A DNA stretch of 41,402 bases from positions 1-41,402 of the forward strand of contig JAETRV010000024.1 of NCBI GenBank assembly GCA_021770005.1, in the 5' to 3' direction. Made by a program: the position numbers and the translations under genes. Shown one piece after another: positions 9,394 through 16,604 of this stretch. How positions within the stretch are numbered: position 1 is the first letter of the stretch; every line of letters begins with the position of its first letter. The notes under the pieces were generated by a model. That model did no database searches. It saw only the letters and a list, made by a program, of their open reading frames with translations, and was not told the DNA's origin. Origin of the DNA: Anaerotruncus sp. (lineage in GTDB: Bacteria > Bacillota > Clostridia > Oscillospirales > Ruminococcaceae).

Positions 9394-10788
9394 ATGGAGG
9401 GACTGGTTCGGACGCTCACCAGCCTGAACAGCCTGTTGAACGGCATTGTCTGGGGACCGGCGATGGTCGGGTTCATGCTGCTGGTCGGGATCTATTTCAC
9501 TGCCGGCACCGGCTTTTTTCAGGTGCGGCATTTTGGGCTGCTGCTGCGGGAAACATTGGCCGCGATCTTTCTCGACCGGGAGGTCCACGACAAGCAGGAC
9601 CCCCACTCGATCTCACAGTTCCAGGCGCTCTCAACCGCGCTCGCCGGGACGCTCGGCACCGGAAATATCGTCGGGGTGGCAACTGCGATCACTGCTGGCG
9701 GGGTTGGCTCGATCTTCTGGATGTGGGTTTCAGCTTTCTTTGGGATGATGACCAAATACGCCGAAAACGTCCTCGGGAACCGCTACCGCTATCGAGACGA
9801 ACAGGGTGCATGGGTCGGCGGACCGATGGTCTATATCGAACGTGGGCTGGGCTGCCGGTGGCTGGCGGTATTGTTCGCGCTCTTCTGTATGTTTGCGGCG
9901 TTTGGAATCGGCAATATGACCCAATCCAACGCAATCGCTGGCGCGTTCGAATCCTCCTTACAGATTGCCCCCCTCTCGACCGGTATTGTCGTCGCCCTGC
10001 TCTGCGGGCTGGTCGTGCTCGGCGGGATTAAACGGATCGCTTCGGTCGCTGAACGCTGTGTCCCATTGATGGCGGTGGTCTACACCCTGGGCGCCGCGGT
10101 GATCCTTTGGTTTCACCGCGACCGGCTTCCCGATGCGTTCTCCGCAATCTTCCAGGAGGCGTTCAGCCTTCGGGCGGCAGGCGGCGGTGCAGGCGGTTAC
10201 GCAATGATGCGTGCAGTCCGGTACGGAGTGGCGCGCGGCATCTTTTCCAACGAGGCCGGGCTGGGCAGTTCGGTGATCGTCAACTCGGCTTCCAACGTGA
10301 AGGACCCGGTCCGCCAGGGGATGTGGGGCATCTTCGAGGTGTTCGCTGACACGATCGTTATGTGTACGATCACCGCGCTGGCTATCATCGTTTCAGGCGC
10401 GCACCTCTCGGGCGCGGAGGGGGCGGGGATGTCGATCGAGGCGTTTGAGGGGGTATTCGGACACGCCGGTGGGCTGTTTGTCGCAGCGGCGATTGCGTTT
10501 TTTGCATTCTCCTCGATCCTCGGCTGGTCTTACTACGGCGAGCGGGTGGTCGAATACCTCTTCGGCAAAAGACCGCTCGGTATCTACAAGCTGCTGTTTA
10601 TCGGGATGACCGCGGTGGGATGTATCGGCCATCTCGAGCTGGTCTGGAGTCTTTCGGATACCTTCAATGGGCTGATGGCAATTCCCAACTTGATTGCAAT
10701 CCTCCTGCTCTCAGGGCAGGTATTCACAATCACTCGGGACTATTTCCAGCGTCCCAACAGGAAAAAAGCAAAGGAGCTGTCCAAATGA
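9394..10788 (+). CDS. Alanine/glycine:cation symporter (AGCS) family protein
   Basis: A 464-residue multi-helix membrane protein that imports a small amino acid (alanine, glycine or, in some members such as AlsT, glutamine) with Na+ or H+. The family signature GTGNIVGVATAI and the following GGVGSIFWMWVSAFFGMMTK are clear. Later segments (FSNEAGLGSS, SILGWSYYGERVVEYLFG) are also diagnostic. Start ATG 9394 is chosen over an out-of-frame ATG four bases upstream; AAAGGGG lies nine bases before it. The stop overlaps the next start by ATGA, so symporter and HAD phosphatase are coupled. Amino-acid specificity cannot be decided from sequence. Confidence 0.93.
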   Translation: MEGLVRTLTSLNSLLNGIVWGPAMVGFMLLVGIYFTAGTGFFQVRHFGLLLRETLAAIFLDREVHDKQDPHSISQFQALSTALAGTLGTGNIVGVATAITAGGVGSIFWMWVSAFFGMMTKYAENVLGNRYRYRDEQGAWVGGPMVYIERGLGCRWLAVLFALFCMFAAFGIGNMTQSNAIAGAFESSLQIAPLSTGIVVALLCGLVVLGGIKRIASVAERCVPLMAVVYTLGAAVILWFHRDRLPDAFSAIFQEAFSLRAAGGGAGGYAMMRAVRYGVARGIFSNEAGLGSSVIVNSASNVKDPVRQGMWGIFEVFADTIVMCTITALAIIVSGAHLSGAEGAGMSIEAFEGVFGHAGGLFVAAAIAFFAFSSILGWSYYGERVVEYLFGKRPLGIYKLLFIGMTAVGCIGHLELVWSLSDTFNGLMAIPNLIAILLLSGQVFTITRDYFQRPNRKKAKELSK

Positions 10789-11465
10789 ACTACCGTGTCA
10801 TCCTGATGGATGCAGACGACACCCTCTTCGACTTCCGGAAAGCGGAAGATGCCGCCATTCATCGTCTCTGCGAACTGCACCGGATCCCGGACGCAGACGC
10901 AGTTGCTCCGCTCTATTCCCGGATCAATCTTGCATTGTGGAAACGGCTGGAACAGGGGGAGATCACCCAAGCGGAACTGCGGGTGGAGCGGTTTGCCGAG
11001 CTTTCCCGCGCACTGGGCCTGCCGCTCGACCCGGATCTCCTGAACCAGGATTACAGCCGGGCACTCGGCGAAGGCGCTTTCCTGCGGGACGGCGCGCTCC
11101 CCCTCTGCCGCACCCTATCTAAATCCCTGCCACTCTACATCGTCACCAACGGGATTCTGGAAATCCAGACCAACCGGTTAAATCGTTCCGCGCTGCGGCC
11201 CTACATCCGGGAGATGTTTGTCTCGCAGGAGATCGGATTCTCCAAGCCCCGCCGGGAATACTTTGATGAGGTGCTGCACAGGATCGGCAGCCCGCCGCGT
11301 GAACAGGTCATCCTGCTCGGGGATTCGCTCAGCTCGGACATGCGCGGCGGACGGGCGGCGGGAATCGCAACCTGCTGGTATTGCCCGGACGGCGGGACGC
11401 CAACCGCCGACTGCGACTTTTCGATCTCCCATCTTTCCGAATTCCGTTCGGTGGTGGGTCTCTGA
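10785..11465 (+). CDS. yjjG: HAD-family nucleotidase, YjjG type
   Basis: A 226-residue haloacid dehalogenase-fold phosphatase. Motif I is DADDTLFDF, where the Asp-Ala-Asp-Asp-Thr pattern and DF are typical of the YjjG subgroup. Motif II is the Thr of YIVTNG, motif III the Lys in GFSKP, motif IV LLGDSLSSDMRGG. The YjjG family dephosphorylates non-canonical pyrimidine nucleotides, a nucleotide-pool cleaning role; a broader sugar-phosphate or nucleotide specificity is possible. The start is ATG 10785 with AAGGAG nine bases upstream, overlapping the symporter stop. The in-frame upstream ATG at 10620 lies inside the symporter and is not used. Why it is coupled to an amino-acid symporter is unclear. 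Confidence 0.88.
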   Translation: MNYRVILMDADDTLFDFRKAEDAAIHRLCELHRIPDADAVAPLYSRINLALWKRLEQGEITQAELRVERFAELSRALGLPLDPDLLNQDYSRALGEGAFLRDGALPLCRTLSKSLPLYIVTNGILEIQTNRLNRSALRPYIREMFVSQEIGFSKPRREYFDEVLHRIGSPPREQVILLGDSLSSDMRGGRAAGIATCWYCPDGGTPTADCDFSISHLSEFRSVVGL

Positions 11466-11496
11466 AGAAAATTTCATAAAAATCAACTTGAAAAGA

Positions 11497-11525
11497 TTGA
11501 CAGCGTTTACCGAGTATGCTATAGT
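11497..11525 (+). promoter_or_regulatory. Promoter of the riboswitch-oadB transcript
   Basis: TTGACA (11497-11502) and TATAGT (11520-11525) with a 17-base spacer; the predicted start is about 11532. The leader to the first gene is therefore about 270 bases, and it holds the riboswitch and terminator described next. Confidence 0.87.
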
Positions 11526-11539
11526 AAGAGCGTCAAAGT

Positions 11540-11640
11540 GAACTGGATAGTCCGGGGGAGTAGTCGGCACATTTCGGTGTGCAGTTAAATCAACAGCATT
11601 GGCCCTTGCGGGTCATGGTTTAACTTGAAATGGCAAGACC
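11540..11640 (+). promoter_or_regulatory. yybP-ykoY-like (Mn2+-sensing) riboswitch
   Basis: The leader contains the conserved 5' core GGGGAGTAG (11555-11563), a short hairpin (GGCACATTTCGGTGTGC region), a second arm closed by GTTAAA/TTTAAC with the internal TCAACA motif and a TGGCCC/GGGTCA hairpin, then the conserved 3' core GCAAGACC (11633-11640). The same cores bracket the Mn2+ riboswitches of Lactococcus and of E. coli mntP/alx, as recalled from the family. The terminator just downstream uses AAGACC as its 5' strand, so ligand-stabilised aptamer should prevent termination: an ON switch. P1 pairing is weak by eye, so class assignment is good but not certain. Confidence 0.75.
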
Positions 11641-11673
11641 TGTGTTTCATGGATGTGGAACGCAGGTCTTTTT
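11635..11673 (+). terminator. Riboswitch-controlled intrinsic terminator
   Basis: A 10-bp stem (11635-11644 with 11661-11670) followed by TTTTT. Its 5' strand overlaps the conserved 3' end of the aptamer, so aptamer and terminator cannot both form. Confidence 0.82.
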
Positions 11674-11798
11674 CTATCGCGAAAAAAACTGGGCATCCTT
11701 TTACTGTCGGGAAACAGCAGGGGCCTTTGGAGTCCCTGCCCCGCGTCCCTATGCGCACAGCTGCAAACAATCCAGTCAAATCGAAAGGGGAAAATCAA

Positions 11799-12938
11799 AT
11801 GGATTTCTTATTATCCGGCGTCATGGCGGTCACATGGCAGCAGGTCGTCATGTACTGCATCGGCGGGCTGCTGATCTATCTGGCGATTGCAAAAGAATTC
11901 GAGCCTGCGCTGCTCATGCCGATGGGATTCGGCGCAATCCTGGTGAACCTGCCATTGTCCGGCGTGCTCGACCAGGTGTTACAAGGCGGCATCGAAGCAC
12001 AGGGCATCATCCAGTGGCTATTCCAGACCACTATTGAGGCGTCCGAAGCGCTCCCAATCCTGCTGTTTATCGGAATTGGTGCTATGATCGATTTTGGACC
12101 TCTGCTTTCCAATCCGAAGATGATGGTATTCGGTGCGGCGGCACAGTTCGGTATCTTTTTCACGATCTCGCTGGCGGCGCTCTTTGGCTTCGATCTCAAG
12201 GATGCAGCCTGCATCGGTATTATCGGTGCGGCGGACGGCCCGACCTCGATCATGGTTTCCCAGATCTTCAAATCCAGGTATATGGGCGCCATCGCCGTTG
12301 CCGCCTATTCCTATATGGCGCTGGTGCCGATCATCCAGCCGATGGCGATTAAGCTGGTCACCACCCAGAAGGAACGCCGCATCCGGATGCACTACAACCC
12401 GAAAAGTATCACCAAAACCACCCGCATCCTCTTCCCGATCCTTGTAACGATCATCGCCGGGCTGGTCGCACCGATGTCGGTCTCGCTGGTCGGATTTCTG
12501 ATGTTCGGCAACCTGCTACGGGAATGTGGTGTGCTCAACTCGCTCGCCCAGACCGCCCAAAACGAGTTTGCGAACATCATCACCCTGCTGCTCGGTATCA
12601 CGATTTCATTTTCGATGCAGGCGGAACAGTTCGTCACTTGGGAGACCTTCTTCATCATGGGGCTGGGGCTGGTCGCGTTTATCTTCGACAGCATCGGTGG
12701 CTGCCTATTCGCGAAGCTGCTCAACCTCTTCCTCAAAGAGAAGATCAATCCGATGATCGGCGCGGCTGGCATTTCGGCTTTCCCGATGTCCGCGCGTGTG
12801 ATCCAAAAGATGGCATTGAAAGAGGATAACCAGAATCACCTGCTGATGCACGCAATCGGTGCAAACGTCTCCGGACAGATTGGTTCGGTCATCGCGGGCG
12901 GCATCATCCTCTATCTGGTCCCACAGTTTGTGAAATAA
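11799..12938 (+). CDS. Sodium-translocating decarboxylase beta subunit (OadB/MmdB/GcdB) family protein
   Basis: A 379-residue polytopic membrane protein of the family that couples decarboxylation of a carboxybiotin carrier to Na+ export. The central motif GIIGAADGPTSIM holds the Na+-binding Asp. The tyrosine in AYSYMALVPIIQPM and the Asn, Gly and Ser of GANVSGQIGSVIAGG, important in Klebsiella OadB, are also present. Start ATG 11799 has AAAGGGG eight bases upstream; longer in-frame starts (from 11625) run through the terminator and are rejected. No carboxyltransferase or biotin-carrier gene lies nearby; the only neighbour is a tiny OadG-like peptide. With a metal-sensing leader, it may act in ion transport rather than in a decarboxylase. 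That role is inference. Confidence 0.9.
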   Translation: MDFLLSGVMAVTWQQVVMYCIGGLLIYLAIAKEFEPALLMPMGFGAILVNLPLSGVLDQVLQGGIEAQGIIQWLFQTTIEASEALPILLFIGIGAMIDFGPLLSNPKMMVFGAAAQFGIFFTISLAALFGFDLKDAACIGIIGAADGPTSIMVSQIFKSRYMGAIAVAAYSYMALVPIIQPMAIKLVTTQKERRIRMHYNPKSITKTTRILFPILVTIIAGLVAPMSVSLVGFLMFGNLLRECGVLNSLAQTAQNEFANIITLLLGITISFSMQAEQFVTWETFFIMGLGLVAFIFDSIGGCLFAKLLNLFLKEKINPMIGAAGISAFPMSARVIQKMALKEDNQNHLLMHAIGANVSGQIGSVIAGGIILYLVPQFVK

Positions 12939-12955
12939 AGAAGGAGGAATCGTAA

Positions 12956-13093
12956 ATGTTTGGTCCACAGGCAATCGGCAACTTCCTGATTTCGTTGGAA
13001 ATCATGGGGCTGGGAATGGTCGGCATCTTTGCTGTGATCCTCATTATCATTGGGGTTGTCTCCCTGCTGACACGGTTCAGCGGTAAATCCTGA
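12956..13093 (+). CDS. OadG-related small membrane subunit (45 aa)
   Basis: A 45-residue ORF with an AAGGAGG ribosome binding site, 17 bases after the OadB-like gene. It has one transmembrane helix (about residues 15-39) containing MGLGMVGIFAVIL, which matches the conserved GMGMVGIF segment of oxaloacetate decarboxylase gamma subunits. Full-length OadG has about 80 or more residues, with a soluble C-terminal tail that docks the biotin-bearing alpha subunit. Here that tail is absent and the protein stops at SGKS, so it probably stabilises the beta-like subunit without recruiting an alpha subunit. A terminator follows 20 bases after the stop. Confidence 0.8.
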   Translation: MFGPQAIGNFLISLEIMGLGMVGIFAVILIIIGVVSLLTRFSGKS

Positions 13094-13113
13094 ACCGGAA
13101 CAAAAGTGATATG

Positions 13114-13156
13114 GCATCAGACTGCCGGGCCACGCCTGCCAGCCTGATGCTTTTTT
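13114..13156 (+). terminator. Terminator of the oadB-like operon
   Basis: GCATCAG (13114-13120) pairs with CTGATGC (13144-13150), followed by six T residues. The loop is long, with some internal pairing. Confidence 0.78.
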
Positions 13157-13179
13157 GCGCCTATTCTTCCGCTATAAAG

Positions 13180-13204
13180 AAAAAAAGCAGGCTTCTCAGC
13201 CTGC
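13180..13204 (-). terminator. Terminator of the GPH symporter operon
   Basis: A 7-bp stem GCAGGCT/AGCCTGC with loop TCTC, followed on the minus strand by T residues. It overlaps the last bases of the 13196-13609 gene. Confidence 0.82.
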
Positions 13205-13609
13205 AATCTGCCGGACAAACGGCGGTGGAGAAAGACGATTGCGCAGCACCCTGCCCAACGGCATCACCAGGATACAGAGCAGGAACCAGAGGATGGTATA
13301 CAGCGGGCAGACCTGCCCAAACAGGTTGCCCTGCTCGTCCGAGTAATCCCAGACATCCAGCCCCAGCAGCTTGTTGACCACGCAGCCCGCTGCAAATTCG
13401 ACCGAGGTGAGGATGGCACAGCCGGTCAGCGCGCGCCGTAAAAGTGAACGCCCTTGCATCCGCAGGTCTGCCAGGTAGAGCAGCAGAAATCCCGCGCCGC
13501 CCGCAATCCCCATTGACCAGTGGGTGAATCCCCGCCAAACCAGTTCGATGATCTCATAGCCGAGCGAACCGATGGTGCAGACGGTCAGATATTCCCCTGT
13601 CTGCTTCAT
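13196..13609 (-). CDS. Putative ABC-transporter type IV (CmpB-like) small membrane protein
   Basis: A 137-residue protein with about four predicted membrane segments. The C-terminal half has the pattern WDYSDEQGNLFGQVCPLYT followed by ILWFLLC. This resembles the Pfam 'putative ABC-transporter type IV' (CmpB/DUF1113) family, in which a WDYS..N..G..C..Y...W motif recurs. The function of that family is not established. Its start overlaps the symporter stop by ATGA, so the two are translationally coupled, which suggests an accessory role for the symporter or shared regulation. No ATPase gene is near, so calling it an ABC permease would be unsafe. Confidence 0.65.
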   Translation of the reverse strand: MKQTGEYLTVCTIGSLGYEIIELVWRGFTHWSMGIAGGAGFLLLYLADLRMQGRSLLRRALTGCAILTSVEFAAGCVVNKLLGLDVWDYSDEQGNLFGQVCPLYTILWFLLCILVMPLGRVLRNRLSPPPFVRQIAG

Positions 13610-14994
13610 GCTGCTGCCCCCCTATCCTCACCATTGATCCTACGGTAGACCTCCTGCTTCTTCTCCGCGCTCAGGTTCCAGATGAACTGGTAGGCGAACC
13701 ACGCAACCAGCATCCCGATTGCAGGCAGGCCCAGGGTCAAAAATTTGATACCGAACAGGGTCCCTGTTGTCTGTACCGCCAGATCGGCGTTATAGCCAAC
13801 CAGGTCCAACCCCAGCCCTGCCAGGAACCCGGCCAATGCCTGCCCGGTCTTGCGGACAAAGCTGTAGGTTCCATAGATAATCCCCTCCTGCCGGTTCCCA
13901 GTGAGATACTGGTTGTAGTCGATACAGTCGGAGACCATCCCCCAGACCAGTGAATTGGGGATGTTCATGGTCAATGCAGAGAGGAACGACAGGACAATAT
14001 ACAACCAGATGTTGTCAGGCAACAGAAAGGTCAACCCGAAAAAAGCCGCCGAAAGCAGGCTTCCCACCGCTGTGACCGCCTGTATACCAAACCGTTTGAC
14101 CAGCCTGGAAAGGAATGGAGCGATCAACAGAGACGGTACCATGCTGATAATCGTCGTGACACCCATCAGTGTGAATGCGTTGAGGTTGTTCTTGAAATAA
14201 TAGATCAACATGGCGCCGTTAATCATCGTGCCGAAGATCATCGCGAGGGAAGCGACCGAAACCGAGATAAACGGGCGGTTCTGTCCGATCACCCGGAGAT
14301 ATTCGGCTGGCCGTATCTCCTCCCGCGCCCTGGGCTGCCCAGTCGACCTGATATTCTCCTGCACAGTAAAATAAGCGATTACATAGGAAGCAATCCCAAT
14401 CGCACCCATAGCCACCATCGCCATCAGATAACCCTTCGCCTGATCCTCTGCGAAATAGCTGAGGATCAGCGGCACCAGCATCCGCGGGATAAGATTACCC
14501 ACTGTGCCTCCGATCCCGCGCGCCACCGAAAGCGAAGCGCGCTCGGCGGTATCCTGCGTCATTACCGCGGCCAGAGAGCCATATGGAATATTGACAAACG
14601 TGTATGCCATCCCCCATAAAATATAGGTCGCATAGGCCCAGACCAGCTTCTGGACCGGCGTCAGCCCAGACGGCATAAAAAACATCAAAATCGCGCAAGC
14701 AATTACAATCCAGGAGCCTTGCAGCAGGAACGGACGGAATTTGTCTACTGCTCCTCCCCGCTGATGGCGCAGCCTGCGCGCGAACAGTTTATCCGTGAGA
14801 ATCCCCATGAATGGATCGTTAAACGCGTCCCAGAACCGCGCTACCAAAAACAGCACACCTGCCGCCGCCGCAGAAATCCCCGCTACGTCGGTATAGAATG
14901 CGAGCAGGAAGGTGGAGGACATCGCAAACGACATATTGTTTGCAACGTCACCCAACATATATCCAAATTTATTCGCAAAGGTAATCTTTTTCAT
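13606..14994 (-). CDS. Glycoside-pentoside-hexuronide (GPH) family cation symporter
   Basis: A 462-residue, 12-helix MFS-fold transporter of the MelB/UidB/YihO group that imports a glycoside, pentoside or hexuronide with Na+ or H+. The N-terminus (FANKFGYMLGDVANNMSF, then FYTDVAGISAAAAG and ARFWDAFNDPFMGILTD) carries the family's signature, including the cation-site aspartates. The mid-segment YTFVNIPYGSLAAVMTQD and the later MVSDCIDYNQYLTGNRQEG are also typical. No glycosidase is adjacent, so the substrate is unknown. It starts at 14994 with a modest AAAAGG site and is followed, with four-base overlap, by the CmpB-like gene. Confidence 0.92.
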   Translation of the reverse strand: MKKITFANKFGYMLGDVANNMSFAMSSTFLLAFYTDVAGISAAAAGVLFLVARFWDAFNDPFMGILTDKLFARRLRHQRGGAVDKFRPFLLQGSWIVIACAILMFFMPSGLTPVQKLVWAYATYILWGMAYTFVNIPYGSLAAVMTQDTAERASLSVARGIGGTVGNLIPRMLVPLILSYFAEDQAKGYLMAMVAMGAIGIASYVIAYFTVQENIRSTGQPRAREEIRPAEYLRVIGQNRPFISVSVASLAMIFGTMINGAMLIYYFKNNLNAFTLMGVTTIISMVPSLLIAPFLSRLVKRFGIQAVTAVGSLLSAAFFGLTFLLPDNIWLYIVLSFLSALTMNIPNSLVWGMVSDCIDYNQYLTGNRQEGIIYGTYSFVRKTGQALAGFLAGLGLDLVGYNADLAVQTTGTLFGIKFLTLGLPAIGMLVAWFAYQFIWNLSAEKKQEVYRRINGEDRGAAA

Positions 14995-15130
14995 AAACTT
15001 TCAGCCTTTTCTTTTTCCTTGCGGGTCAACCGCATACTGAAAGTATGGAGCAGGCAGGTGCAAATATACGACACGCCTGAATTTCCCTGCCATGCGCATC
15101 ATATAGCTATTTTTCCCAATTTATGTGCAA

Positions 15131-15197
15131 AAACAGAAAAATGCCCCCGTATCACCAGGGGCTGCCTTTCGAGCGGCCTGATAGGGGGTACGGGGGC
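15131..15197 (-). terminator. Terminator of the sigma-54 sulfur operon
   Basis: A long interrupted stem (15143-15151 with 15189-15197, plus inner pairs), followed on the minus strand by ATTTTTCTGTTTTTG. It lies about 90 bases after the cysteine desulfidase stop and before the symporter gene. Confidence 0.75.
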
Positions 15198-15202
15198 GCT
15201 TC

Positions 15203-15250
15203 GCCCGTCCGACGGGCGGCGGGATGGGGATGGTGTCGACATCCCCATCC
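15203..15250. repeat. Two adjacent GC-rich inverted repeats
   Basis: GCCCGTCCGACGGGC (15203-15217) is a short perfect hairpin. GGATGGGGATG and CATCCCCATCC (15222-15232 and 15240-15250) form an 11-bp stem with a seven-base loop. They sit between the desulfidase stop and the operon terminator and may protect the mRNA 3' end. The remaining sequence to the symporter start (14995-15130) shows no gene. Confidence 0.7.
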
Positions 15251-15288
15251 TCTATGTGAATCAGCTGTTGATCTCTGGATCTTTCAAT

Positions 15289-16578
15289 TCAGCAGGCGGA
15301 CCCTTGACCAATCATGATTTTCAAAATCTCGGTGTCAGTTTCCCGCATTCCTTCCGCTGCCATCCGGCCAATGCTGGCAATGGTCTGCTCTACGCTCTCT
15401 TTCACCAGTCCTTCACCAGCTCCGAACGTGTTCCCGTCCATGGACATCTCATGTGCCAGGATGGCGGCATCCACCGACGCGGCGATCTTAGCAGCACAGC
15501 TCCCCTTGGCGCCGTCGCAGACAATGCCCGAAACGTTGGCGAGGGTGTTGGTGATGGTGCGGCCAATGGTGTCGTAGTCCCCGCCATGGAGGTAGGTGAT
15601 TCCCGCCCCGCTGCCGCAGGCGGCGCAAACTGCCCCGCAGAACGCGGAGAGACGTCCGATCCCACGCTTCTGGAGCAGGGCCACCAGATTGCTCACCACC
15701 AGAGCGCGGTACATGGTCTCCTCGGTGGCCCCCAGATATTTGGCATAGACCACGATGGGCACCGAGCAGGTGATCCCCTGGTTGCCGCTGCCCGAGTTTA
15801 TCACAACCGGCAGGACACAGCCGCCCATCCGGGCGTCACTGCCAGCAGCAGCCATAGCCCGAGCGCGGATACGCACATTGTCTCCATAATGGCGCAGGAG
15901 AGTGGCCCCTACCCTGCCGCCGTAGATGTGGGTCATCCCTTCCTGTGCGATGCGGGTGTTGTATTCCACCTGCCGGGACAGGACGGGCAGTACATCCTCA
16001 AGGTCTACGGTATTGGCAAATTCCAGAATATCAGCCAGATTCAGAGAATCCAGGTCGGAGGCTTCGTCCTCATCCGAGGTCTCAACCGGCTCCTGATAGA
16101 ACAGCTTTTCGCCGTCTCGCTCGATGCGGATGACGTTGGTGTGCTCATCCCGGATTTCCGCCAGAGCGGTATGGCCGCCCCCCTCCATCCAGATGACGAT
16201 ATGCAGGCGGGATGGCGTTTCCAGAAGCTCTTCGGTGCAGATTCCGGCTTCTAGCAGCTCCCGGGTTTTCTGGAGGTCGTCCGGCCCCACCTTGCTGAGG
16301 ACCTCAAGCCCCAGGCTGGGGTCTCCGGCCACAGCGCCCAGGATCGCACTGGTGTTGATCCCTTTCATGTTGCCGGTGGTGGGGACAATCACCCCTTTGG
16401 CGTTCTTGATAATGTTCCCGCTGCACGAGGCCCGGATTTTCTCGGGCATCACCCCAAGCGCCTCCCGGGCTTTTGCGGAGGCCAGCGCAATGGCAATCGG
16501 CTCGGTGCAGCCCAGGGCGGGCACCAGCTCTTCGTTCAGGATACGGACGTAGGTTTCATAAGTGCTTTTTTCCAGCAT
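15289..16578 (-). CDS. cyuA: L-cysteine desulfidase (CyuA/YhaM, UPF0597 family)
   Basis: A 429-residue iron-sulfur enzyme expected to convert L-cysteine to pyruvate, ammonia and sulfide. The N-terminus (NEELVPALGCTEPIAIALA) and the stretch VIVPTTGNMKGI match the family. The cluster-binding cysteines should include those in ALGCTEP and in the C-terminal block FCGAVCAACGSGAG and VCDGAKGSCAAKI. Length matches E. coli YhaM. It is the last gene of the sigma-54 operon, 26 bases after the CoA-disulfide reductase, with AGGAGT before the ATG at 16578. Its presence fixes cysteine as a central intermediate of the cluster. Members of this superfamily also resemble L-serine dehydratase alpha subunits, but the YhaM-type N-terminus argues for cysteine. 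Confidence 0.9.
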   Translation of the reverse strand: MLEKSTYETYVRILNEELVPALGCTEPIAIALASAKAREALGVMPEKIRASCSGNIIKNAKGVIVPTTGNMKGINTSAILGAVAGDPSLGLEVLSKVGPDDLQKTRELLEAGICTEELLETPSRLHIVIWMEGGGHTALAEIRDEHTNVIRIERDGEKLFYQEPVETSDEDEASDLDSLNLADILEFANTVDLEDVLPVLSRQVEYNTRIAQEGMTHIYGGRVGATLLRHYGDNVRIRARAMAAAGSDARMGGCVLPVVINSGSGNQGITCSVPIVVYAKYLGATEETMYRALVVSNLVALLQKRGIGRLSAFCGAVCAACGSGAGITYLHGGDYDTIGRTITNTLANVSGIVCDGAKGSCAAKIAASVDAAILAHEMSMDGNTFGAGEGLVKESVEQTIASIGRMAAEGMRETDTEILKIMIGQGSAC

Positions 16579-16604
16579 TTTTTACACTCCTGATTTTTGA
16601 AGGA

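Noticed and set aside
9390-10031. Alternative start and frame beginning at ATG 9390
   Set aside because: It runs in another frame inside the AGCS symporter and encodes no recognisable protein; the symporter frame from 9394 is clear.
11526-11673. T-box or amino-acid riboswitch
   Set aside because: No T-box sequence (AGGGTGGNACCGCG) or lysine/glycine aptamer core is present; GGGGAGTAG, TCAACA and GCAAGACC fit yybP-ykoY better.
11625-11798. N-terminal extension of the OadB-like protein from ATG 11625
   Set aside because: This segment overlaps the riboswitch 3' core and terminator and encodes nothing family-like; ATG 11799 has a proper ribosome binding site and a normal OadB start.
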